In this document: positions 1 through 5,233 of the stretch, in pieces
Layout: each line of letters begins with the position of its first letter
Numbering within the stretch: the first letter of the stretch is position 1
DNA from: Phycisphaerae bacterium
GTDB taxonomy: Bacteria > Planctomycetota > Phycisphaerae > Tepidisphaerales > Tepidisphaeraceae
NCBI GenBank assembly: GCA_014380825.1
Contig: JACMJD010000732.1
Span: forward strand, 1-5,776
Direction: 5' to 3'
DNA length: 5,776 nt
Translations under genes and position numbers: made by a program
The notes under the pieces: generated by a model
What the model was told of the DNA's origin: nothing
Seen by the model: only the letters and a program-made list of their open reading frames with translations
The model's database searches: none

Positions 1-75
1 GAGGTGACGGTTAATATGTCTTCAAAAGTGTACACACGGCTCGGGGTTTCCGTCAAAGGAAAAGTGGAGACCTGA
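1..75 (+). CDS. Possible C-terminal end of an upstream gene (partial)
   Basis: Frame 1 is open from the window edge for 24 codons and ends at TGA 73-75. The predicted end (EVTVNMSSKVYTRLG, then VSVKGKVET) alternates polar and hydrophobic residues like a beta-strand protein. The TGA lies in the first bases of the palindrome at 72-143, as expected if a hairpin follows directly on a gene end. A 24-codon open stretch can occur by chance, and one minus-strand frame is also open here, so this is tentative. I recognise no family. If real, the gene converges on the DUF4139 gene and the two share the hairpin between them. Confidence 0.3.
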   Translation, partial: EVTVNMSSKVYTRLGVSVKGKVET

Positions 76-143
76 TTACGTGAATACGTGATTACGTGAG
101 AATCCCGTGCTCTTCTCACATAATCACGTATTCACGTAATCAG
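72..143. repeat. Long palindrome built from octamer tandem repeats, possible transcription end
   Basis: Arms 72-102 and 113-143 (31 bp each) pair perfectly except C95/A120, around a 10-base loop at 103-112. Each arm is itself a tandem of an 8-mer: GATTACGT, GAATACGT, GATTACGT, then GAG. The element starts 8 bases downstream of the DUF4139 stop codon. In that gene's transcript the single mismatch becomes a G-U pair, so the RNA stem is uninterrupted. No clean T-run follows on either strand; a short TTTT lies about 8 bases past the stem in the minus direction. It could act as an mRNA 3'-end stabiliser or an inefficient terminator, and it looks like a dispersed intergenic repeat. The structure is seen; the role is inferred. 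Confidence 0.85.
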
Positions 144-151
144 ACCCCTCC

Positions 152-1687
152 TCACCAGGTATATTTCACCGTATAAGTCACCGTCTTTTCCCCATCCGCG
201 GGCACATCCACCGGCATATGCACCGTGCGGAAATCCTGCTTTTCAAACTTGTCGCTGCTGGAGGTAATCTCCCAGTTCGTCCAGCGATACAGGTTCTCCT
301 TCACGATCACCCGCACCGCTTCCTTCTTGTGGTTCCGCAGCTTGATCTCGAAGCTCTCGGTGATGACGTGGCCGTTCTGGTTGATGGTGAAGCCGGTCTG
401 CTTGCGCTCGCCGACGATGTCGAAGGCGCTGCCGAGCTTGACCATTACCTCTTCATCTTTGGGCGTGTGCTGAATCACGTCTTCGCCGATGAATTCGAGT
501 GACTGGTTTGCATCGTCCCGCTTGTAAACCCGCACCCGACCGGCGGGCAGCGGCATGCCCATTCCGTTTTTCTCGCTGTTCTGCAGCAGCAGATAAATGT
601 CGACCTTCTTGTTGCTCTCGGTGCCGAGATTCTGATCCATGCCCGGCGACGGCGCGATCCAATATCGCCACTGCTCGGCCAGGCCGTAGTAAACGTAGGT
701 CTTGTTGATCGCGACATCGTTGTGAGGCGGGAAGAGCTCGATCTGCTTGGTAGAGTTGTTCGCAATCGAAGTCGGCCGGCCGAGCGTGTAGAGGTGGTAT
801 TCGAAGAACGATTTCTCCGCGAACCCGCCAGCCGCGCCCGCCCGGAGCTCATCGCGCGCCATCGCCTGCTGCGGATAGACTTGTCCCGGCGGCCGCACGC
901 GCTGCACGTCGCCCGCGACCAGCTTCAACTTCGCATTCGGATAACTTGCGCCGCTTTCGTTCAGCAACGTCACCCACGCCCCGACATCGGCGGCCGTGTC
1001 TTTCTCGTTCACGACCAGGTTGTAGTCGGCCCGCCAGGTGATGCCGCTCGTTTGATAGGTGACTAGCGCATCATGCTTTCCCGCGCGATTGGTGTCGATC
1101 TTCCACACCAGCGTCGGCTTGGTGATCAATCCCGAACCGCTATCGCTCAACATCACGGCGGTGATGTCGGAGTTGCGCGGCAAGATCATGACCGGTTGTT
1201 TCGGATCGCCGGTCTGCAAGATGACGCTGCTCGCATCGACGGCCAGCAGTCTTCCGCTGACCGGTTTGGGCGCTTCGTTCTGCGCTTCGCGGCGCATGAT
1301 GATCACGTCCTTGTCGAGATATTTCTCCAGCAGCTTTTCGCTGCTGAGCACGTCGTACTCGTAATTCTGTTCGAGCACGCTGGTCGAATCAGGCGCGGTG
1401 TTCGATCGAAACGACACCGTCGTCGGATCGATCCCGCTGGCGACGTCGGTGAAGCGAATCGTGTTCTCGCCATTCTGAAGTTCGATGGGTCGAACTTCGC
1501 GCACGACGCCGTAGCCGGGCAGTTGGAGCTGATATCGTCCGTAATAACCCTGCATCAGCCGCTGCTGCGCGAGCTGCTGCGGGTCGAACGTCGCGGGGTC
1601 GGCGGTGGAATAAACGGTGAGCGAGAAATCCTGCGCGACCGCGAGTGAAGCGGATGCGACAACTGCAAGAAGAAATGATTTGATCAT
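152..1687 (-). CDS. Secreted DUF4139 domain-containing protein
   Basis: This encodes 511 residues with an N-terminal signal peptide: Lys3, a hydrophobic stretch to about residue 17, and an AVA|QD cleavage site near residue 18. It is therefore probably exported to the periplasm or surface. Residues 59-180 resemble the N-terminal part of COG5316-type proteins (GVVREVRPIEL near 60-70). The DUF4139 domain covers about 190-505, with a recognisable core at 195-260 (WKIDTNRAGKHDALVTYQT, then ITWRADYN and LLNESGASYPNAKLKLVAGDV) and a second block at 361-433 containing MPLPAGRVRVYK. The domain is known as beta-rich and its biochemical role is not established. The start is supported by GGAG 7 bases upstream of ATG. 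The gene is transcribed divergently from the glycosyltransferase 56 bp away, so shared control is possible. It looks intact, with no internal defect. Confidence 0.92.
   Translation of the reverse strand: MIKSFLLAVVASASLAVAQDFSLTVYSTADPATFDPQQLAQQRLMQGYYGRYQLQLPGYGVVREVRPIELQNGENTIRFTDVASGIDPTTVSFRSNTAPDSTSVLEQNYEYDVLSSEKLLEKYLDKDVIIMRREAQNEAPKPVSGRLLAVDASSVILQTGDPKQPVMILPRNSDITAVMLSDSGSGLITKPTLVWKIDTNRAGKHDALVTYQTSGITWRADYNLVVNEKDTAADVGAWVTLLNESGASYPNAKLKLVAGDVQRVRPPGQVYPQQAMARDELRAGAAGGFAEKSFFEYHLYTLGRPTSIANNSTKQIELFPPHNDVAINKTYVYYGLAEQWRYWIAPSPGMDQNLGTESNKKVDIYLLLQNSEKNGMGMPLPAGRVRVYKRDDANQSLEFIGEDVIQHTPKDEEVMVKLGSAFDIVGERKQTGFTINQNGHVITESFEIKLRNHKKEAVRVIVKENLYRWTNWEITSSSDKFEKQDFRTVHMPVDVPADGEKTVTYTVKYTW
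1477..1498. repeat. Intragenic 9-bp palindrome in the DUF4139 gene
   Basis: GAAGTTCGA at 1477-1485 and TCGAACTTC at 1490-1498 are perfect inverted copies around the loop TGGG. It lies about 190 bases into the DUF4139 coding sequence, around residues 64-70. A hairpin or operator role is possible, but it may be coincidence of codon choice. Confidence 0.6.
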
Positions 1688-1743
1688 GTTCCATCTCCGT
1701 GGTGCGAGAAAACAAATTGAATCGCGAGTAATCTTCGCATCGC
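1688..1743. promoter_or_regulatory. Divergent intergenic region between DUF4139 and glycosyltransferase genes
   Basis: These 56 bp separate two divergent starts, so promoters for both genes must lie here or extend into the opposing coding sequences. On the minus strand GGAG sits 7 bases before the DUF4139 ATG. On the plus strand no purine-rich ribosome binding site precedes the TTG start. The AT-richest part is at about 1706-1722. I could not identify a convincing -35/-10 pair in either direction. The regulatory role is inferred from geometry alone. Confidence 0.4.
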
Positions 1744-2940
1744 TTGATCGCCGACGCGAACATTCTGCTGATCACGTATGCGCTGCTCGGCCCGTTGCCG
1801 TGGCTGCTGCTCTTGGCGCTCATGCTGCTTGGCCGTGAACGGATGATGCGGCTGAAGCGGAAGGTTGATCCGCTCCCGGAAAATCCACCGCACGTCACCG
1901 TGATCATCCCGGCCAAGGATGAAGGCGCGGGGATCGCGCGGTGCATCGAGCGCGTGTTGGCGCTGGATTATCCGAGCTTTGATGTGATCGCCGTGAACGA
2001 TCGCAGCGGCGACGACACGGGCGCGATTCTCGATTCGCTGTCGCGAGAATCGACCAGGCTTCGAATCGTTCACATCGCGAAGCTCCCCGACGGTTGGCTC
2101 GGCAAGTGCAACGCGTTGCACGTGGGCTCGCGCGATGCGCGGGGCGATTGGTTGCTGTTCGTCGATTCGGATGTCTCGGTCGAACCGGCCGCGCTTCGGC
2201 ACACGCTTGGGATGTGCGAGCAGCGAAAATACGATGCGCTCAGCATCCTCACGCGGCTGGAATGTCACGGGTTTTTCGAGCAACTGGTTCTCCCGCTCGC
2301 CGCCGGGGCGTGGTCGTTCGTGTTTACGATCTCGCTTACCAATGACGACGACGCCAAAGATTCCGCCGCCGCGAATGGGCAGTTCTTCCTGATCCGTCGC
2401 GCCGCCTACGAATCGGTTCATGGCCACGAAGCGGTGCGGGACAGAATCGTCGAAGACGTCGAGCTGGCGCGACTGCTCAAATCGCGCGGATTTCGCACGC
2501 GAGTTTTCTTCGGCAATCATCTCGCCTCCACCCGCATGCATTCGACCTGGCGACAAATGCTGCACGGCTGGGGCCGAATCTACTCCGGCACGGCGCGACG
2601 CAAGACCGGCCGCATCATCGCGGCGATGTTGTTTGTGCTGATCGCCGGGTTCTCGCTGTACCCGGCCATGGTGTACGGAGTTTATGACCTGATCGCACAT
2701 CACAGTTGGTATTGGCTCGCTGTTTCCGGCGTGCACGCGATCTTGCTGACGCTTGTGGTCAGCATGATCTATCGCGGCGCTGGAATCGGCAGACGATTTG
2801 CGCTGCTGTTTCCGATCAGCGCGAGCGCGCTGATAGTCTTCTTTGCGTATGCGCTACGACTGTGCCGCACGGGGCAGATCACTTGGCGCGGAACCCAGTT
2901 CAGCAGCCGTCGTCCTCCGCAGGCTGCGTCGACGGACTAG
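1744..2940 (+). CDS. Family 2 membrane glycosyltransferase (HpnB/CrtQ-like)
   Basis: This is a 398-residue glycosyltransferase with a GT-A catalytic domain held by membrane segments. An N-terminal hydrophobic helix (about 7-29) precedes VTVIIPAKDEG (51-61), the nucleotide-binding VNDRSGDDT (84-92), LPDGWLGKCNAL (114-125), the metal-binding DSD at 141-143, GQFFLIRR (212-219), the acidic ED pair at 237-238 and a WRQMLHGWGRIYSG segment (269-282) in the place of the Q-x-x-R-W motif. Three C-terminal membrane helices follow (about 291-313, 322-342, 352-371). The LP-GW-GK motif and layout resemble the hopanoid-associated HpnB and carotenoid CrtQ groups, but the acceptor cannot be told from sequence. 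The TTG start is the first possible one after an in-frame stop at 1729-1731, and no good ribosome binding site precedes it. The next plausible starts (CTG, or ATG at residue 27) would cut into the first helix. Its 3' end overlaps the convergent gene by 41 bp. Confidence 0.9.
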   Translation: MIADANILLITYALLGPLPWLLLLALMLLGRERMMRLKRKVDPLPENPPHVTVIIPAKDEGAGIARCIERVLALDYPSFDVIAVNDRSGDDTGAILDSLSRESTRLRIVHIAKLPDGWLGKCNALHVGSRDARGDWLLFVDSDVSVEPAALRHTLGMCEQRKYDALSILTRLECHGFFEQLVLPLAAGAWSFVFTISLTNDDDAKDSAAANGQFFLIRRAAYESVHGHEAVRDRIVEDVELARLLKSRGFRTRVFFGNHLASTRMHSTWRQMLHGWGRIYSGTARRKTGRIIAAMLFVLIAGFSLYPAMVYGVYDLIAHHSWYWLAVSGVHAILLTLVVSMIYRGAGIGRRFALLFPISASALIVFFAYALRLCRTGQITWRGTQFSSRRPPQAASTD

Positions 2941-3553
2941 CCTTGCCTCGCAACCGCTGCGCCGGTTGCGTCGTCGGTGGAAGGGGGATCGCTCCAAGAG
3001 TCGGCTGCGCCGGTTGCGTTGCGGGTGGAACCGCGACATCTCCCATTTCTGGCTGCGTCGTCGGCGGACGGATCCCGCCGGCAATTGGCGGCGACACCTC
3101 GCCGCGGACGCTGCGGTTGGAGAACCATTGCGAGATCGGCGCGATCCACGATTCGAACATCGCCATCGGCATGAACGACGCCTGCGCCGTTCGTGGCGAT
3201 GGTCGATCGGAACTCATCAGGAAGACCGGTGACAACGCCGCACAAAGCACCGCGCTGGCCGCCGCGGTCGCGAACTGCCCGGCGCGGCGGGCCGCTCTGC
3301 GGATCGCGCTGCAATCGTCCGTGATCACCGTCCCATCCGCCCGCCGATACATCTGCACGCACAGCCGGCCCTCGCTTTGCGAGACCAGCGCGGTGGCCGC
3401 GGCGCGCGTCATCGCGGAGATGTCGTACACGTGCAGCTTGCATTCCTCGCAAAACCGCACGCGATCATTCCCGCGCATCTTGTCCCACGACGCCGTGCAG
3501 GGCGTCGCGATCTCGATCACTTCAAGCGAAATGGTTGGTCGTTGTCGCGTCAT
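2900..3553 (-). CDS. Membrane protein with Cys-rich N-terminal domain and TQP-repeat tail
   Basis: This encodes 217 residues of unknown function. The N-terminal domain (about 15-82) carries Cys19, Cys35-x-x-Cys38, Cys65 and Cys81 in the pattern C-x3-W-x2-M then RVRFCEECKLHVYDISAMT and MYRRADGTV-x-T-x2-C. I recognise this as a recurring uncharacterised domain in planctomycetes and some other phyla; the spacing suggests a metal site, which is inference. An arginine-rich stretch (85-90) precedes one hydrophobic helix (about 93-113), so the positive-inside rule puts the Cys domain in the cytoplasm. The remainder, with a tail of PP[TA]TQP repeats (163-212), would lie outside. The protein ends in an acidic EDDGC. 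It lies 62 bp downstream of aroC on the same strand, behind an apparent terminator, so it probably has its own promoter or depends on read-through. A hairpin covers its start codon and no clear Shine-Dalgarno is present. Confidence 0.85.
   Translation of the reverse strand: MTRQRPTISLEVIEIATPCTASWDKMRGNDRVRFCEECKLHVYDISAMTRAAATALVSQSEGRLCVQMYRRADGTVITDDCSAIRRAARRAGQFATAAASAVLCAALSPVFLMSSDRPSPRTAQASFMPMAMFESWIAPISQWFSNRSVRGEVSPPIAGGIRPPTTQPEMGDVAVPPATQPAQPTLGAIPLPPTTQPAQRLRGKASPSTQPAEDDGC
2918..3067 (-). repeat. Coding repeats specifying PP[TA]TQP units
   Basis: Residues 163-212 of the 217-aa protein contain PPTTQPE, PPATQPA, PPTTQPA and STQPA units. The second and third units are 16 residues apart, and the DNA shows it directly: TGCGCCGGTTGCG recurs at 2958 and 3006, exactly 48 bp (16 codons) apart. 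The tail is probably disordered and extracytoplasmic, acting as a spacer. The repeats keep frame, as expected for a selected coding tail. Confidence 0.8.
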
Positions 3554-3575
3554 GTGAGGTCTGACGCGACCAACG
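3540..3575 (-). promoter_or_regulatory. Hairpin covering the start codon of the Cys-domain gene
   Basis: In the minus-strand transcript the leader at 3562-3575 pairs with the first codons at 3540-3552: nine consecutive pairs, a one-base bulge at C3571, then four more. The loop is 3553-3561, so the first base of the AUG is in the loop and the next two are in the stem. A second pairing is possible: the same leader segment (3567-3574) is perfectly complementary to 3534-3541 in codons 5-7. Both would hide the translation start. The pairing is seen; translational control is inferred. Confidence 0.5.
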
Positions 3576-3577
3576 TC

Positions 3578-3599
3578 AAAAAGTTCCCGCGCCGGCGGG
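3578..3599 (-). terminator. Likely intrinsic terminator downstream of aroC
   Basis: Read on the minus strand, a five-pair GC-only stem (3595-3599 with 3586-3590, loop 3591-3594) is followed by AAC and then five T's (3582-3578). It starts 16 bases past the last base of the aroC stop codon. The stem is short and three bases separate it from the T-run, so efficiency may be modest. It would separate aroC from the Cys-domain gene. Confidence 0.6.
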
Positions 3600-3620
3600 C
3601 TAGCCGCTTCAGCGGCTAGC
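3599..3620. repeat. Perfect palindrome containing the aroC stop codon
   Basis: GCTAGCCGCT at 3599-3608 and AGCGGCTAGC at 3611-3620 are perfect inverted copies with a two-base centre. The aroC TAG (3618-3616) lies inside one arm. The element abuts the GC hairpin at 3586-3599, so the two may form tandem stems at the mRNA end. It resembles a short dispersed palindrome; copies elsewhere cannot be seen from this window. Confidence 0.8.
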
Positions 3621-4788
3621 GATTGGGCAGTTTCCGTGCAGCTTCAAGGTAAGCCTGATAATTCCCCCGCAATTCCGCAACCGAATCTCCACCAAACTTC
3701 TCGACTAGCGCCCGCGCCACTTCGAACGCGACGACATTTTCCATGATCACGCTGGCCGCACTGATCGCGCTGATGTCAGATCGTTCCCAACCCGCTTCGC
3801 TCGCTTGCTTGGTATTCAGATCGACGCTCTTCAGCGGCTTGCCCAGCGTGCTGATCGGCTTCATCGCGCCGCGCACGACGATCGGCTGGCCGTTCGTCAT
3901 GCCGCCTTCAATTCCGCCGGCGTTGTTGGTGCTGCGCGTGAAGCCGAGGCTGGGCGAGTTCATCTGCGATGCGTCGAACCCAATTTCATCGTGTACATGC
4001 GAACCCGCGCGACGCGCGGATTCAAAGCCCAAACCGAACTCGACGCCCTTGAACGCCTGGATCGCGATCACCGCCGCGGCGATTCGGCTGTCGAGCCGAC
4101 CATCCCACGTCATGCAACTGCCCAGGCCGATCGGGCAGCCGAAGACGTGCGCTTCGACGATCCCGCCTGCCGTGTCCTTGGCGTTTTTCTGGTCGTTGAT
4201 GAACGCCCGCATCGCGGCGTCGGCTTGCGGATCGGGGCAGTAAACTTCCGATGCGTCGCGCGCGGATTGCAGTTCGCGCCAGTTCTGCAAGGTGACTTGA
4301 ACATCTGACGATGCGGTTCCAACCGCGCGGACGAATCCAAAGACCTCGATCCCGAACTCGCGAAGCAGGCATCTCGCCAGCGCTCCTGCCGCCACGCGCG
4401 GCGCGGTTTCGCGGGCGCTGGCGCGTTCGAGAATCTCACGGCAATCAGTCGTCAGATATTTGATCGAGCCGGCCAGATCCGCATGACCGGGTCGCGGCCG
4501 ATGAAGCGGAGGAGTCGCGGTGACATCGTCGATCCGCGCATCGCGATTCACGATCGTCATCGCGATCGGCGAGCCGATCGTTTTGCCCAGCCGAACTCCG
4601 GAGAGAATGTCGATCGCATCGGTTTCGATCTTCTGTCGGCCGCCTCGCCCGTATCCGCCTTGGCGGCGGCGCAGCTCGGCGTTGATGAAATCGGAATCGA
4701 CCGTCACGCCCGCGGGCATGCCTTCGACGAGCGCCAGCATCGCCTTGCCGTGCGATTCACCCGCGGTGCGATAGGAGAGCGAGGCCAT
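3616..4788 (-). CDS. aroC: Chorismate synthase
   Basis: Chorismate synthase (EC 4.2.3.5) converts 5-enolpyruvylshikimate 3-phosphate to chorismate, the last step of the shikimate pathway, in the cytoplasm with reduced FMN. The 390-residue protein is full length for the longer bacterial type. Diagnostic blocks occur in order: YRTAGESHGKA (6-16, with the conserved His13), GGYGRGGR (44-51), IETD followed by SGVRLGKTIGSPIAM (54-77), RPGHADLAGSIKY (99-111, with the second conserved His102), LERASARETAPRVAAGA (120-136), DSRIAAAVIAIQAFKGVE (233-250), TNNAGGIEGGMTNG (287-300) and the conserved RSD (336-338). The ATG at 4786-4788 gives the expected short N-terminus before GESHG; no strong ribosome binding site is visible. 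It is separated by 187 bp from a divergent small-peptide gene. No other aro gene is in the window. The stop codon lies in a palindrome followed by a likely terminator. Confidence 0.98.
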   Translation of the reverse strand: MASLSYRTAGESHGKAMLALVEGMPAGVTVDSDFINAELRRRQGGYGRGGRQKIETDAIDILSGVRLGKTIGSPIAMTIVNRDARIDDVTATPPLHRPRPGHADLAGSIKYLTTDCREILERASARETAPRVAAGALARCLLREFGIEVFGFVRAVGTASSDVQVTLQNWRELQSARDASEVYCPDPQADAAMRAFINDQKNAKDTAGGIVEAHVFGCPIGLGSCMTWDGRLDSRIAAAVIAIQAFKGVEFGLGFESARRAGSHVHDEIGFDASQMNSPSLGFTRSTNNAGGIEGGMTNGQPIVVRGAMKPISTLGKPLKSVDLNTKQASEAGWERSDISAISAASVIMENVVAFEVARALVEKFGGDSVAELRGNYQAYLEAARKLPNR

Positions 4789-4975
4789 GAACGTGCAAGG
4801 ATATCCAAAACGGCTTCGTTTTGCTTTGTCTGCAAGGGATTGTGGCTTCAGAAGTTAGGGACTGCTCACCACGGGTCCGATAAAAGTCGTCCGCTTTTCG
4901 AATGGCCGGGGGTCCGTGCGATGGGTCTAATGCCGCGAGTAATGTTAGTGAAAGCTAATCGAAAAGGAGAAGGCC
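4789..4975. promoter_or_regulatory. Divergent intergenic region between aroC and the 34-aa peptide gene
   Basis: This 187-bp gap must carry the aroC promoter and probably that of the peptide gene. It contains a perfect 7-bp stem with a 4-base loop at 4806-4823 (CAAAACG / CGTTTTG), which would fall in the aroC leader about 18 bases before its ATG. For the peptide gene, TCTAAT at 4926-4931 resembles a -10 box, but the hexamer 17 bases upstream (TGGCCG) is a poor -35. No RNA gene or known riboswitch pattern was recognised. The promoter assignment is weak. Confidence 0.4.
4966..4969 (+). promoter_or_regulatory. Strong ribosome binding site of the 34-aa peptide gene
   Basis: AAAAGGAGAAGG precedes the ATG at 4976, with the GGAG core six bases upstream. 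It is the best ribosome binding site in the window and a main reason to accept so short a gene. Confidence 0.75.
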
Positions 4976-5080
4976 ATGAAAACCGTCAAGAATCAATATC
5001 CGCCATACCCGGTTCCGTCGCTGTCCGGCGCGTTCCTGTTGATCGGGCTGTTAATCCTGGTGCTGGCAGCGGCGCTGTGA
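4976..5080 (+). CDS. Small single-helix membrane peptide, 34 aa
   Basis: An ATG with a strong GGAG at ideal spacing opens a 34-codon frame ending at TGA 5078-5080. The N-terminus is basic and then proline/tyrosine-rich (MKTVKNQYPPYPVPSLS). The rest, from about residue 18, is one unbroken hydrophobic stretch of Gly, Ala, Phe, Leu, Ile and Val (FLLIGLLILVLAAAL at the end) that runs to the very C-terminus. This fits a small membrane protein with a short cytoplasmic N-terminus and no tail beyond the helix. I recognise no family. It might regulate a membrane complex or act as a toxin-like peptide, but nothing in the context favours either; no antisense RNA or partner gene is evident. It lies divergent from aroC and ends two bases before a composite palindromic repeat that could close its transcript. 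Confidence 0.65.
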   Translation: MKTVKNQYPPYPVPSLSGAFLLIGLLILVLAAAL

Positions 5081-5081
5081 A

Positions 5082-5214
5082 TCACCCGCTCCCGGTCTTC
5101 TGCGAGAGGGCACGGGTGAGGGCAGGGTTGCAAGTTGCGCAACTTGCGGCCTTGCCCTCACCTCGGTTCGACACGCTCACCGCAGGCAATCCTCTCCCGG
5201 CGTAGCGGGAGAGG
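5082..5214. repeat. Composite palindromic intergenic repeat
   Basis: Three inverted repeats fill the 153 bp between two convergent genes. The first is TCACCCG 5082-5088 with CGGGTGA 5113-5119, with further imperfect inner pairing. The second is a 24-bp-arm palindrome with no spacer, 5115-5138 and 5139-5162, having 21 Watson-Crick pairs and three G-T mismatches on the plus strand. The third is a 9-bp perfect stem, 5191-5199 with 5206-5214, loop 5200-5205. The first and second share bases 5115-5119 and so exclude each other. The two ends carry similar modules (CTCCCGG near 5089-5095 and 5194-5200; GAGAGGG at 5104-5110 and 5209-5215 with one difference). It looks like a dispersed REP-like or MITE-like element. 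No T-run follows any stem. Confidence 0.75.
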
Positions 5215-5233
5215 GGGGATTTCGTTCGCTCGC

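Noticed and set aside
72..143. CRISPR-like repeat array
   Set aside because: The 8-bp units are contiguous without spacers and arranged as a palindrome; no cas gene is near.
1073..1648. 191-codon plus-strand frame over the DUF4139 gene
   Set aside because: Shadow frame with a His/Arg/Asp-rich composition; the minus strand carries the signal peptide and DUF4139 core.
1684..2736. 350-codon minus-strand open frame antisense to the glycosyltransferase
   Set aside because: It is rich in Arg, His, Gln and Asp as expected for a GC-rich shadow frame, has no recognisable motif, and lies opposite a gene with a complete GT2 motif set.
2706..3557. 283-codon plus-strand open frame over the Cys-domain gene
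   Set aside because: It is a shadow of the GT2 3' end and the Cys-domain gene; its Cys/Gly/Arg-rich composition mirrors the antisense of the TQP repeats. The minus-strand frame has the conserved cysteine signature and a membrane helix.
4806..4823. Hairpin CAAAACG/CGTTTTG as a terminator
   Set aside because: It lies upstream of both divergent genes, so no transcript of a known gene ends there. The stem is AT-rich and the following T's are interrupted by G and C.
4483..5205. 240-codon plus-strand frame across the aroC 5' end and the intergenic region
   Set aside because: It is antisense to the highly conserved aroC N-terminus and then runs through non-coding DNA and the small peptide gene in another frame; no motif seen.
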